A DNA stretch of 64,000 bases from AP-15 sp963774345 (GTDB lineage Bacteria; Pseudomonadota; Alphaproteobacteria; ATCC43930; CGMCC-115725), in contig CAVZFB010000065.1 in assembly GCA_963774345.1 (NCBI GenBank), forward strand, positions 62,001 through 126,000, read 5' to 3'. Below the pieces are notes generated by a model. That model searched no databases. It had not been told where the DNA came from and saw only the letters and a program-made list of their open reading frames with translations. Shown here piece by piece: positions 27,555 through 34,983 of the stretch (its first letter is position 1; every line of letters begins with the position of its first letter). A program made the translations under genes and the position numbers.

Positions 27555-28664
27555 ATGGCGGATGGTATCAGCTACGTCGGGCTTGATGTGCACAAGGATG
27601 GGATCGTTGTCGCGATCGCCGATAGCGGGCTGCGTGGCGAGGTCAGGGACTATGGTCGGATTGCAAACACGGCGGCGGCACTAGAACGCCTGGTGCGTAA
27701 GCTGGGTGACGATGGCACGACCCTGCGATTTTGCTATGAGGCGGGGCCGTGCGGCTATGGCATTCAGCGTCAGCTGTCAGGGCACAGGCACGAATGCGTT
27801 GTCGTCGCGCCGTCGTTGATCCCAAAGCGGCCGGGCGACCGGGTCAAGACCGATCGACGGGACGCCGCCAGCCTGGCGCGGTTGCATCGCGCCGGCGAGC
27901 TGACCGCGGTGTGGGTTCCCGATGTCGGACACGAGGCGATGCGCGACTTGGTGCGTGCCCGTCTTGACGCGGTACATGCGTTGCGCCGGGCCCGCCAGCA
28001 GCTTTCGGGCTTCCTGTTGCGCCAGCGTTGCCATTATGGACGTCCGGCCTGGACCAAGCTGCATCGCCGCTGGCTGGCTGGTTTGCGTTTTGAGCAGGCA
28101 GCACACCACCTCGTGCTCGAGGATTACATTCAGACAGTCGAAGCCGCCGCGACGCGGCGCGATCGGCTGACGGCGCAGATCGAAGCGATGTTGCCCGACT
28201 GGACACTGGCCCCAGTCGTGGCGGCGTTGCAGACGATGCGCGGCATGGCCTTGGTCAATGCGGCAACACTGGTCGCCGAACTGGGCGACCTCTCGCGCTT
28301 TGCCAATCCGCGCCAGCTGATGGCCTATCTCGGACTGGTGCCGTCCGAGCATTCGAGCGGCGCCAGCGTCAGGCGCGGCGGCATCACCAAAGCCGGCAGC
28401 AGCGCGGCGCGCCGGTTGTTGATCGAAGCGGCGTGGTCCTACCGCTTCCCAGCTCGGGTCAGCCGTGACTTGCGCCTGCGTCAGGAAGACCAGCCCAAAC
28501 TGATCCGGGAGATCGCCTGGAAGGGACAAGTGCGGCTGTGCGCACGCTATCGCCGTCTCGCCCGCACCGGCAAACCCGCCAATGTCGTCACCACCGCCAT
28601 CGCCCGCGAACTGGTGGGCTTTGTCTGGGCCATCGCCCGCCAGATCACAATACCGGCAGGCTGA
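27555..28664 (+). CDS. IS110-family transposase (recombinase)
   Basis: 369 residues, intact. ATG 27555 follows a good ribosome site (AGGAGAC). The N-terminal RuvC-like DEDD domain shows YVGLDVHKD, CYEAGPCGYG and VKTDRRDAASLARL. The C-terminal transposase_20 domain contains LQTMRGMALVNAATLVAEL, LMAYLGLVPSEHSSG and GITKAGSSAARRLLIEAAW, including the serine now known to be catalytic. IS110 enzymes recombine DNA guided by a structured bridge RNA made from the element's own non-coding end. Nothing in the protein looks broken, so the element may be active. Confidence 0.93.
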   Translation: MADGISYVGLDVHKDGIVVAIADSGLRGEVRDYGRIANTAAALERLVRKLGDDGTTLRFCYEAGPCGYGIQRQLSGHRHECVVVAPSLIPKRPGDRVKTDRRDAASLARLHRAGELTAVWVPDVGHEAMRDLVRARLDAVHALRRARQQLSGFLLRQRCHYGRPAWTKLHRRWLAGLRFEQAAHHLVLEDYIQTVEAAATRRDRLTAQIEAMLPDWTLAPVVAALQTMRGMALVNAATLVAELGDLSRFANPRQLMAYLGLVPSEHSSGASVRRGGITKAGSSAARRLLIEAAWSYRFPARVSRDLRLRQEDQPKLIREIAWKGQVRLCARYRRLARTGKPANVVTTAIARELVGFVWAIARQITIPAG

Positions 28665-28974
28665 TTGGAGAAATCGTGTGGTCACCAGCAAAGGAGGCAC
28701 TGTCAAAAATACCAATCAGCGATTTCCGGGCAGCGCCGGAGGCATGACCGCGGTCAGGAGAACCCTCGCAACCACTATCTGCCGGATCGCCGATCCGACG
28801 CTGGTCACTAGACCGAGGCAGCTCCGCGACGCATCAACGGTCATGCGGTTCCGACCCGCGCATCAGAGTATGATCAACCGTCGCTTTGACGGCCGTGCCT
28901 CCGGCCCTGCCCGCAACAGCCCAAAACAGCCGCTTCAAAGAAAGCCACGAATTTACTTGCCTGCTACTTTAAAT
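28665..28974 (+). ncRNA. Candidate bridge RNA region of the IS element
   Basis: About 310 bp of non-coding DNA lie between the transposase stop and the right inverted repeat. In IS1111-type elements the bridge RNA is encoded on this side. Complementary segments exist: CTGATTGG at 28661 with CCAATCAG at 28712, and AAATCG at 28671 with CGATTT near 28719, which can pair in alternative ways. No loop guide sequences could be assigned by eye, so the call rests on position. Confidence 0.35.
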
Positions 28975-29026
28975 GGCGGACATGAGAGTGGTGTGAACTA
29001 GACATATGGTTCCCATTGCGCACCCT

Positions 29027-29108
29027 TCGTCGCCCCCGCGAAAGCGGGGGTCCAGGGCGGCAAACGGGGTTTTGGTTGCTCTGGGTTCCCGCTTTCGCGG
29101 GAATGACG
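29027..29108. repeat. REP-like nested palindrome
   Basis: CCCCCGCGAAAGCGGGGG at 29033-29050 and, in opposite orientation, TCCCGCTTTCGCGGGA at 29087-29102. The two arms with flanking GTC and CAG form a larger inverted repeat, the look of a REP pair (REPIN) common in proteobacterial intergenic DNA. Confidence 0.7.
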
Positions 29109-29177
29109 CAAGCAGGATCGGGTACTAACTGTTGAATTCGTACCAATAGTGTTCTGGTTCTTAAGTTCGTTTCATAT

Positions 29178-29268
29178 GTCATTGCGAGGAGGCCGTAGGG
29201 CTGACGAAGCAATCTGGAGTACAGGTATTGTTTTGCGTCCGAGATTGCTTTGCTTCGCTCGCAATGAC
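29178..29268. repeat. Second REP-like palindromic repeat pair
   Basis: GTCATTGCGAGG...GAAGCAATCT (from 29178) faces AGATTGCTTTGCTTCGCTCG...CAATGAC (to 29268). This is a widespread extragenic palindrome type, distinct from the GC-rich pair just to its left. Together they fill the gap between the insertion sequence and the CoA-transferase gene. Confidence 0.7.
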
Positions 29269-29334
29269 GGCGAGGAATTAGGTTACTAATTTCTGGCTCA
29301 TGATACTAGTTTATAGCTAAAACGGGGGGTGGGC

Positions 29335-30515
29335 ATGCCGTTGTCGGGTATCCGGGTGGTCGATCTGACCCGCATTTTGGCGGGGCCGTTCTGCTCGATG
29401 ATCCTGGCCGATATGGGGGCCGAGGTGGTCAAGATCGAAACCCCGGGGGCGGGCGACCCGGTGCGCCGGCAAGGGGCGGTGCGCGACGGGCTAAGTTGGT
29501 ATTTCGCGGCGTTCAACCGCAACAAGCGCTCGTTGACCCTGAATTTGCGCAGCGACGAAGGCCGCGCGGTGCTCGAAAAGCTGATCGCGCGCAGCGATGT
29601 TCTGGTCGAGAATTTCCGACCCGGGGTCATGGCGGCCATGGGCTTTGACCGGGCTCGGCTCGAGGCGCTGAACCCCGCGCTGGTCTGTTGCAGCCTCACC
29701 GGCTTTGGCGCCAGCGGGCCCTATCGCGACCGGCCCTCCTTCGATTTCATCGCCCAGGCGATGAGCGGGTTTATGAGCGTGACCGGCGACGCCCGATGGC
29801 CCGCCGATGCGCGCCGGGCCGCCGATCGCCGATCTCGATCGCCGGCCTTCAAGGCGCGCTCGGGGTGTGCGCGGCCCTGGTGCGCCGCGGCCGCACCGGG
29901 CGAGGCGATACCGTCGGCGCCAGCCTCAACAACGCGATGGTCAGCGTGCTGGGTTTCCTCGCCGCGAATTACTTCGCCACCGGCGAGGCGCCGGACCGCA
30001 GCGGCAACGACCATGCGATCGTCTCGCCTTACGGCATGTTTCGCACCGCCGATGGCGAGATCGCCATCGCCCCGTCGCAGGAGCAATCCTATCAACGCCT
30101 GATCGACGCGCTGGGCGCGCCCGAATTGCGCGACGACGCCCGTTTCCGCACCAACGATCTGCGCGTCCGGAACCGCCAGGCGATGAACGCGGCGATCGAG
30201 GCTCTGCTCAAAGGCGGCACCAGCGATTATTGGATCGCCAAGCTCAACGCCGCGGGCGTGCCCTGCGAGCGGGTCAAGACGTTGCCCGAGGTCTTTGCCG
30301 ACCCGCAGATCATCGAGCAGGAAATGGTCGTCGGCATCGACCACCCCGGCCATGGCGAGGTCAGGATGCTCGGCTTCCCGATCAAATTCACCGAGGCGCC
30401 GTGCCGCCTTTACCGCCCCGCCCCCGATCTCGGCGCCGACAGCGACGAGGTATTGCGGGAGCTGGGCTATGCGCCCGAGGACATCGCGGGACTGCGCGAG
30501 GCCGGGGCGGTTTGA
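29335..30515 (+). CDS. CaiB/BaiF family CoA-transferase (two frameshifts)
   Basis: Family III CoA-transferase or alpha-methylacyl-CoA racemase type. ATG 29335 follows a G-rich ribosome site. The N-terminus GIRVVDLTRILAGPFCSMIL and the catalytic Asp region (PSFDFIAQAMSGFMSVTGD) are typical. Two extra G bases, near 29791 and 29837, displace a 15-codon stretch (MRAGPPIADL reads in the middle frame), after which GLQGALGVCAALVRRG and the rest continue normally. Corrected length is about 393 residues. Substrates cannot be told from sequence. It converges tightly on the transglutaminase gene (stops 2 bp apart). Confidence 0.88.
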
Positions 30516-30517
30516 GC

Positions 30518-31330
30518 TTAAGTGACGACCTCTTCGGTCACGACCTTGAACCCGGCGAGGGTGGTCGGCCCATAGCTGGTGGTGAGCGCCACATCGGCGG
30601 CGTCGCGGCCGCGGCCGATCAGAACCCGGCCGATCCGCGGGTGATTGTGGCGCGCGTCGAAAGTGTACCAATGCCCGCCGAGATAGGCTTCGAACCAGGC
30701 GCTGAAATCCATCGGCGCCGGGTCCGGGGGCACGCCGATATCGCCGAGATACCCGGTGCAATAGCGGGCCGGAATGCTCATGCAGCGGCACAAGGTGATT
30801 GCCAGATGGGCGAAGTCGCGGCACACGCCGCGGCGCTGCTCGAACACGTTGAGCGCCGTCTTGGTAGCGTTCGCGTGCTCGTAGCCGAAGGTGACCTGTG
30901 CGTGGACAAAATCGCAGATCGCCTGCACCCGCCCCCAGCCGCGCGGGGTATTGCCGAATAGCGACCAGGCGGTTTCGGAGAGCAGGTCGGTCTCGCAATA
31001 CCGGCTGCCGAGCAGGAACAGCAACGTCTCGGCCGGCAGATCGGCGATCGCGGCCTCGCCGGCCGAGGGGGCGACGGCATCGCTCTCACCGCTGTCGTGC
31101 ACGATCGCCTCGGACGATAAGGTCAGCCGCCCGGCCGGCGCCACGATCCGGCTGCAGATGTTGCCAAAGCTGTCGCGGTATTCGCCGACCGGGATCGCCG
31201 GGTCGGTGACGATCGGGTCGGGGGTCACCAGATCGCCGGCGCGCGACGGATGGACTCGCAAGGTCAGCACCATCGCCGTCGGCTGCGATGATTCATAAGC
31301 GACCTGATAGCCGACACGGATTTTGATCAT
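30518..31330 (-). CDS. Transglutaminase-like domain protein
   Basis: 270 residues from ATG 31330 (MIKIRVGYQVAYE). The N-terminal beta domain (about 1-110) is followed by a transglutaminase/cysteine-protease core with Cys in RRGVCRDFAHLAI near 175, then MDFSAWFEAYLGGHWY and His/Asp in TFDARHNHPRIGR. This is the bacterial SMc04187-like family, probably a peptidase or amidase; it is often near circularly permuted ATP-grasp genes, but none is present here. No signal peptide, so cytoplasmic. Intact. Confidence 0.85.
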   Translation of the reverse strand: MIKIRVGYQVAYESSQPTAMVLTLRVHPSRAGDLVTPDPIVTDPAIPVGEYRDSFGNICSRIVAPAGRLTLSSEAIVHDSGESDAVAPSAGEAAIADLPAETLLFLLGSRYCETDLLSETAWSLFGNTPRGWGRVQAICDFVHAQVTFGYEHANATKTALNVFEQRRGVCRDFAHLAITLCRCMSIPARYCTGYLGDIGVPPDPAPMDFSAWFEAYLGGHWYTFDARHNHPRIGRVLIGRGRDAADVALTTSYGPTTLAGFKVVTEEVVT

Positions 31331-31491
31331 TACAGCGAAATCCCCGCAGCTCCGGGTGCCATGACCCGGGCAATGAGCCAACGCCGGCAAACGGCATTCG
31401 TCGCCGCTGGCGTCGCCTCCCGGAGGCCGATCGGGGACATTCCGATTCTGCGATTGCTCCGGCTATACTCGGCATCGAGAGGAGCCGCAAG

Positions 31492-33243
31492 GTGCCCGTC
31501 CCAGCGGTAGAACGAAAACTCGCCGCGATCTTCGCCGCCGACATCGCCGGCTACAGCCGGCTGATGGGCCTGGACGAGGCCGGCACGCTCGCCCGGCTCA
31601 AAGCCCGCCGCGAAATCATGGACCGGCAGATCGCGGCGCATCGTGGCCGGATCTTCAACACCGCCGGCGACAGCGTCGTGGCCGATTTCGTCAGTGCCGT
31701 CGATGCCGTGCAATGCGCGGTCGCGGTGCAGGAGGCTTTGGCCAAGGAAAATGCAGGCATGGCCGAGAGCGAAGCCATGCGGTTCCGCATCGGCATCCAT
31801 GTCGGCGACGTGATCGTCGAGGGAACAAACCTGTTCGGCGACGCGGTCAACATCGCCGCCCGGTTGGAGGCGGTTGCCGAGCCCGGCGGGATCTGCGTCT
31901 CGGCCACGGTGCGCGACCAGATCGGAAGCAAATTGCCGGTCGGCTTCATCGATCTCGGCGAGCAGCAGGTCAAGAACATCGCCCAGCCCGTGCGGGTCCA
32001 TCGGGTTCAAGGCAAACCCACGGCAACCGAGGGCGCGACCGTTGCTCCCCCGCTGCCGCTCCCCGACAAACCGTCGATCGCGGTTTTGCCGTTCGCCAAT
32101 ATGAGCGGCGATGCGGAGCAGGAATATTTCGCCGACGGCATGGTCGAGGAGATCATCACCGCGCTATCGCGCATCCGCTGGCTGTTCGTCATCGCCCGCA
32201 ATTCGACCTTCACCTACAAGGGCCAAGCGGTGGACGTGAAGCAGGTCGGGCGCGAGCTTGGCGTTCGCTACGTGCTCGAAGGCTCAGTGCGCAAGGCCGG
32301 CGGTCGCGTCCGCATCACCGGGCAGCTAATCGACGCCGAGATCGGCGCGCATCTCTGGGCCGACCGCTTCGATGGCTCACTCGAAGACGTCTTCGACCTG
32401 CAAGACCAAATCGCGATCAGCGTTGCGGGCATTATTGAGCCGACCCTTGAGGCCGGTGAAATCAGTCGCTCGAGACGACGGCCGACCAATGATCTGACCG
32501 CCTACGATTTATACCTTCGGGCGTTGCCGGTGGTCCTCACGTTTTCATTGAACGAGCGCGTGTTAGCGGCGATGCCTCCGTTGGAGGAAGCGATCAAACG
32601 CGACCCGAGGTACGGGCTGGCGCTGTCACTAGCTGCCGTCGCCTACACACAACTGTTCGACTGGGGCCATCATCGTGATGACAGCCGGCGCAAGGGCATT
32701 GAGCGCGCTCATCAGGCGCTGGAGGCGGCTGGTGACGACCCGGATGTACTCGTCAATGCCGCCTTCGCGCTGTCGTTTCTCGGTGAGGACATTGGGACGC
32801 AAATCGCTCTTATTGAGAAGGCGCTGGCGCTAAACCCCAGCTTTGCGCGCGGTTGGGCCACCAGCGGACCGTTACGGATATGGGCCGGACAGCACGATCT
32901 CGCGATCGAGCACACCGAACGTTCCTTACGCCTTAATCCGCGCGCCCATATCGGGCCGCAATTCTGGGTGCTCGGCATCGCGCACTTTTTCCTGCGGCGC
33001 TTCGATGAGGCGGCAGGGCTGATGCCTAGGGCGATCCAGCAAAGACCAGCATGGCCCTGGCCCTATCGCGGACTGGCCGCCTGTTATGCCCATATGGGTA
33101 GGCTGGCCGAGGCGCGCGAGGTAATCGCCAAGTTGCGAGTGCTTACCACCGAGGTCGAGCCGCGTCAAATTCCCTTTCGCCGGCCCGAGGACCGGGAGCT
33201 GTTTCTGTCGGGACTGCGCTTGGCAGCGGGCGAGGCGTCATGA
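31492..33243 (+). CDS. Class III adenylate/guanylate cyclase with TPR domain (copy 1)
   Basis: 583 residues from GTG 31492. The cyclase homology domain (about 5-165) has metal-binding aspartates in FAADIAGYSRLMG and NTAGDSVVADF, and transition-state Asn/Arg in GDAVNIAARLEA, so it looks active. A linker is followed by a conserved domain (KPSIAVLPFANMSGD to VFDLQDQIA, about 195-320, related to TolB-like N-terminal regions) and C-terminal TPR repeats. Such proteins are expanded in soil alphaproteobacteria. It is a paralogue of 34984-36855, and truncated cyclase starts lie between and after them. Confidence 0.9.
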   Translation: MPVPAVERKLAAIFAADIAGYSRLMGLDEAGTLARLKARREIMDRQIAAHRGRIFNTAGDSVVADFVSAVDAVQCAVAVQEALAKENAGMAESEAMRFRIGIHVGDVIVEGTNLFGDAVNIAARLEAVAEPGGICVSATVRDQIGSKLPVGFIDLGEQQVKNIAQPVRVHRVQGKPTATEGATVAPPLPLPDKPSIAVLPFANMSGDAEQEYFADGMVEEIITALSRIRWLFVIARNSTFTYKGQAVDVKQVGRELGVRYVLEGSVRKAGGRVRITGQLIDAEIGAHLWADRFDGSLEDVFDLQDQIAISVAGIIEPTLEAGEISRSRRRPTNDLTAYDLYLRALPVVLTFSLNERVLAAMPPLEEAIKRDPRYGLALSLAAVAYTQLFDWGHHRDDSRRKGIERAHQALEAAGDDPDVLVNAAFALSFLGEDIGTQIALIEKALALNPSFARGWATSGPLRIWAGQHDLAIEHTERSLRLNPRAHIGPQFWVLGIAHFFLRRFDEAAGLMPRAIQQRPAWPWPYRGLAACYAHMGRLAEAREVIAKLRVLTTEVEPRQIPFRRPEDRELFLSGLRLAAGEAS

Positions 33244-33416
33244 CCCAGACCCGCCGGCTTGCCGCGATTTTGGCCGCCAATGTGGCGGGGTATTCGCGGC
33301 TAATGGGGCGGACGAGGAAGGCACGCTCGAACGGTTGAAAGCGCTGCGCCATGAGCTCCTCGAATCCGAAAATCGCCGAGCTGGACGACACGGACGGGCG
33401 GCGATAAGCTGGACAA
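33240..33416 (+). pseudogene. Truncated cyclase 5' remnant
   Basis: Starts ATGA, overlapping the stop of cyclase copy 1, and reads TRRLAAILAANVAGYSRLMG, after which one G is missing from a G run compared with copy 2 (ADEEGTLERLKALRHEL resumes in the next frame). It ends after about 55 codons, where the toxin-antitoxin pair begins. It is the leftover of a further tandem cyclase gene. Confidence 0.75.
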
Positions 33417-33438
33417 CTGGCTAGCTGGAGAGGATTTC

Positions 33439-33681
33439 ATGCGCGAGATCGGGGCATTTGAAGCAAAGAACCGGCTTGGCACCTTGCTGGACTGGGTCGA
33501 AAATGGGGAAGAGATCGTGATTACCCGGCGCGGTAAACCCGTTGCCAAACTCGTACCGGCCGGTGCGGGCTTCGATCGGGCAAAGGCGCGGCGTGCCGTC
33601 GCGGGTCTGCTCGAAGCGAGCCGCGGCGTCACTCTCGGTGGTCTGAAGATCAAGGATCTGATCAGCGAGGGACGTTCGTGA
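33439..33681 (+). CDS. Type II antitoxin, Phd/YefM family
   Basis: 80 residues. The N-terminus REIGAFEAKNRLGTLLDWV and EEIVITRRGKPVAKLVP is the Phd/YefM fold that binds DNA and blocks a toxin; the C-terminal tail (about 50-80) would wrap the toxin. The stop overlaps the GTG of the vapC-like toxin gene (GTGA), as normal for such pairs. It is probably autoregulated, though no clear palindrome was found upstream. Confidence 0.9.
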   Translation: MREIGAFEAKNRLGTLLDWVENGEEIVITRRGKPVAKLVPAGAGFDRAKARRAVAGLLEASRGVTLGGLKIKDLISEGRS

Positions 33682-34092
33682 GCTTTGTATTGGACAATTC
33701 GGTAGCGCTGACGTGGTGCTTTGAGGATGAGCGCACGCCGGCAACGACAGCGTTGTTGGAGCAAGTAGGAGAAGTCCGGCGCGGTGGCGCCCGGGCTGTG
33801 GCCGCTCGAAGCCCTGAACGGGCTGCTGGTCGCCGAGCGCCGCGGACGCCTCGACCCATCCCGGCGGCAACGTCTGGCCGGTTTTTTGCGCGCCCTGCCG
33901 ATCAGCCTCGATGATGAAACCGCAAGCCAGGCATGGACCGCGACGATGGCATTAGCCGAACGCTTTGCTCTCTCCGCCTATGACGCCGCTTATCTCGAAC
34001 TCGCACAGCGCCACAGTCTCCCGCTTGCCACGCTCGACGGGAACCTGCGAGGCGCGGCCATTCAGTTGGGCCTCACGGTTCTCGGAAGCTAA
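33678..34092 (+). CDS. PIN-domain toxin, VapC family (one frameshift)
   Basis: GTG 33678 overlaps the antitoxin stop. Acidic residues of the PIN RNase site are visible: D6 in FVLDNSVALTW, PLEALNGLLVAERRG, ALSAYDAAYLELA and LATLDGNL. An extra base near 33774 breaks the frame (LLEQVGE, then SGAVAPGLWPLEAL in the next frame). Corrected length is 137 residues, typical for VapC, which cleaves RNA. As written the toxin would be dead with an intact antitoxin, a pattern that decay could also produce, but the indel is of the same kind as elsewhere in the window. Confidence 0.87.
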
Positions 34093-34108
34093 TCAAAACG
34101 GTCTTCAG

Positions 34109-34189
34109 ATGCCCGCCACTCGCCGCCTAGCCGCGATCTGGCGGGGTATTCGCGGCTGATGGGGGCGGACGAGGAGGGTACGCTCGAAC
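34109..34189 (+). pseudogene. Second truncated cyclase 5' remnant
   Basis: ATG 34109 starts TRRLAAI, then a short internal deletion joins it to the sequence for AGYSRLMGADEEGTLE of cyclase copy 2 (GGCGGGGTATTCGCGGCTGA matches 35047 onward). The match ends at about 34189. It lies just after the toxin gene, so the toxin-antitoxin pair is bracketed by cyclase fragments. Confidence 0.65.
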
Positions 34190-34249
34190 CCCCCGCGGCG
34201 TGCAAGCCGACGAACGCAACGCGTGCCTCCAGCCCTTGGCCCGCGCGGT

Positions 34250-34585
34250 CTATGCCGCACGGCGACGCAGCGCACGCAGCGCCGCTTCCGGTTCCCTTGC
34301 CAGGATCCGCATCAGCGCGATCGTTGCCGGCTCCATTGCCACCCTGTTCTGTTCCCAATTCCGCAAGGTCGCGACTGGAACACCCAGCGTTTCGGCAAAT
34401 TGTCTCTGCGACATGCTCAATTTTTTACGAATGTACCATGGCGAGATGATCTCGTTCTCGGAGAGCTCCTCGTCCGGCTTTTCTCCGTCTTCGATCATCT
34501 GACGGCGTATCTTTTGCTCTGTGGTCGTCTCGATCTTGGCTCGATCGCGTTTAGACGGAAGCGCCTTGATCTCATCGGACGTCAT
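34250..34585 (-). CDS. Xre-type HTH antitoxin of a BrnT pair
   Basis: 111 residues from ATG 34585, which overlaps the brnT stop as ATGA; GTG 34600 is an alternative. The N-terminal part (MTSDEIKALPSKRDRAKIE through EDGEKPDEEL) resembles BrnA and would neutralise the toxin. The C-terminal part is a helix-turn-helix (MSQRQFAETLGVPVATLRNW), as in HigA/MqsA-like antitoxins, rather than the ribbon-helix-helix of classic BrnA. Toxin-first order is normal for BrnT systems. Confidence 0.85.
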   Translation of the reverse strand: MTSDEIKALPSKRDRAKIETTTEQKIRRQMIEDGEKPDEELSENEIISPWYIRKKLSMSQRQFAETLGVPVATLRNWEQNRVAMEPATIALMRILAREPEAALRALRRRAA

Positions 34586-34851
34586 TTTTGTGATAGCCAC
34601 AGCTGTGCTTCCTTTCGACTGGCGCGTCGTACCGAGATGATTCGCAGCACATTGCCACGCCATGTGAATGCGACGTGAAGAATGTCGCCATCGGTCTCGC
34701 CTATCGCTCTGAAGCGATCCTCGCGGTAATCGCGCCGGGTATCTTCCCAGATCAGAACCGGCTGCTCGAAAATTCGCGCCCCATCATCGAAACCGATGCC
34801 GCGTTCGCGCAGCGTCTTGGCGTGCTTTGCCTCGTCCCACTCGAATTCCAT
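34582..34851 (-). CDS. brnT: BrnT family type II toxin (DUF497)
   Basis: 89 residues from ATG 34851 (GTG 34854 possible). The opening EFEWDEAKHAKTLRERGIGF, then RFRAIGETDGDILHVAFTWR and ISVRRASRKE, is the BrnT signature; the fold is RelE-like and the protein inhibits translation by RNA cleavage. Intact. It is followed by an overlapping antitoxin gene and preceded by a perfect palindrome at 34860-34874. Confidence 0.92.
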   Translation of the reverse strand: MEFEWDEAKHAKTLRERGIGFDDGARIFEQPVLIWEDTRRDYREDRFRAIGETDGDILHVAFTWRGNVLRIISVRRASRKEAQLWLSQK

Positions 34852-34859
34852 CACAGATA

Positions 34860-34874
34860 TACGCTTATAGCGTA
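34860..34874. promoter_or_regulatory. Palindromic operator upstream of brnT
   Basis: TACGCT-TAT-AGCGTA is a perfect 6-3-6 dyad nine bases before the brnT ATG, inside the expected promoter. The HTH antitoxin is the likely ligand, giving autoregulation. Confidence 0.6.
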
Positions 34875-34983
34875 CCCGTGACTATAGCCGGCCGGTGGAT
34901 GGGCGACCAGATCGGCGAAGGCTCATGTTTAATGCGGGTCAGGCGCCGCTTCGTGTAGGATCATCGGCCGCCGAAGAGACGCC

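Larger units (their letters stand above)
27455..28984 (+). mobile_element. IS110/IS1111-family insertion sequence
   Basis: The element comprises the IS110-type transposase (27555-28664) and a long non-coding 3' part. A 10-bp inverted repeat, CATGTCCGCC at 27455-27464 and GGCGGACATG at 28975-28984, bounds it. Short subterminal inverted repeats and a long right-hand non-coding region are features of the IS1111 subgroup; the true ends probably lie several bases further out. No target-site duplication is evident, as usual for IS110. It separates the OLD nuclease gene from the REP repeats. Confidence 0.8.
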
